Origin: Planctomycetota bacterium
GTDB taxonomy: Bacteria; Planctomycetota; J058; JARGOJ01
Assembly: GCA_029210225.1 (NCBI GenBank)
Contig: JARGOJ010000596.1
Span: 1-5,952 of the forward strand
Reading direction: 5' to 3'
Length of the DNA stretch: 5,952 nt
The notes under the pieces are model-generated. The model did not search any database. It had not been told where the DNA came from and worked only from the letters and a program-made list of their open reading frames with translations. This document shows positions 5,791 through 5,952 of the stretch, one piece after another. Both the position numbers and the translations under genes were made by a program. The first letter of the stretch is position 1. Every line of letters starts with the position of its first letter.

Positions 5791-5925
5791 TAGTAGTAAT
5801 ATAAATATGCCATTATAATGCTGCACATATAAATGTATAATTATGAAAATATATTATATTTTTACGAATATACTGATATACATATATTGATTATTTAATA
5901 CATTTACTAATGGCATTATACACAA
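5791..5925. other. A+T-rich island
   Basis: Base composition changes abruptly: a hand count gives 21 G or C in the 120 bases 5801-5920, against about half in the rest of the window. No coding frame is seen. It contains the palindrome CATTATAATG (5811-5820), TATAAT hexamers on both strands and a long TATA-like tract. Possible meanings are a promoter/UP-element region for a gene beyond the edge, a nucleoid-protein binding site, a DNA-unwinding site or the edge of acquired DNA. Confidence 0.6.
5807..5916. repeat. 9-bp inverted repeat bounding the A+T-rich island
   Basis: ATGCCATTA at 5807-5815 is the exact reverse complement of TAATGGCAT at 5908-5916, with 92 bp between them. Outside these 9 bases the match stops. 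The arms contain some of the few G/C bases in the island. No target-site duplication is apparent, so there is no direct sign of a mobile element. Confidence 0.45.
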
Positions 5926-5952
5926 GCGGTCAACCGGTCGAGAGAATGGAAG

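Noticed and set aside
5946..5952. An ATG at the right edge, possibly a new gene start
   Set aside because: Only two complete codons are visible, and the GAGAG before it is too close to act as a Shine-Dalgarno.

Overview
The window looks like a chromosomal segment of a Gram-negative bacterium, most plausibly Myxococcota, Bradymonadota or another former Deltaproteobacteria lineage. This is inferred from the mix of genes: an FHA protein with a C-terminal PATAN/DUF4388 domain, a secreted MepA-type endopeptidase with extra C-terminal domains, a poorly conserved lipoprotein, and methylmalonyl-CoA epimerase. No rRNA or marker gene is present, so the assignment is tentative. I see no tRNA, CRISPR array, transposase or phage gene.

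Layout, left to right. (1) From 517 to the left edge on the minus strand is a partial gene starting at TTG behind a good Shine-Dalgarno. It encodes a prokaryotic RING-like zinc domain followed by pentapeptide repeats that run off the edge. (2) 640-1035 minus is methylmalonyl-CoA epimerase. (3) 1118-2344 minus is a zinc ribbon, Thr-containing linker, FHA and PATAN protein. Genes 3, 2 and 1 lie in that transcription order with gaps of 82 and 122 bp and may be one operon. (4) 2345-2637 is a 293-bp intergenic stretch with a short palindrome near the FHA gene start and a doubtful 27-codon ORF touching the end of the next gene. (5) 2638-4035 minus is an exported M74 (MepA-like) murein endopeptidase with beta-sandwich and SH3b domains. 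(6) 4036-4229 is a divergent promoter region. (7) 4230-5489 plus is a probable lipoprotein whose middle resembles a gluzincin peptidase of the MA-like type without its HExxH motif. (8) 5490-5952 is non-coding: first a stretch rich in short inverted repeats, then a very A+T-rich island (21 G/C in 120 bases at 5801-5920) with a 9-bp inverted repeat near its ends.

How the genes may work together. The two divergent genes both act in the envelope, one on peptidoglycan and one as a membrane-anchored protein. The FHA protein would read threonine phosphorylation; three T-x-x-F motifs ahead of its FHA domain recall the self-binding switch of mycobacterial GarA. The RING/pentapeptide protein is probably a cytoplasmic scaffold. 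The epimerase belongs to propionate/methylmalonyl-CoA metabolism, and its link to its neighbours may be only co-transcription.
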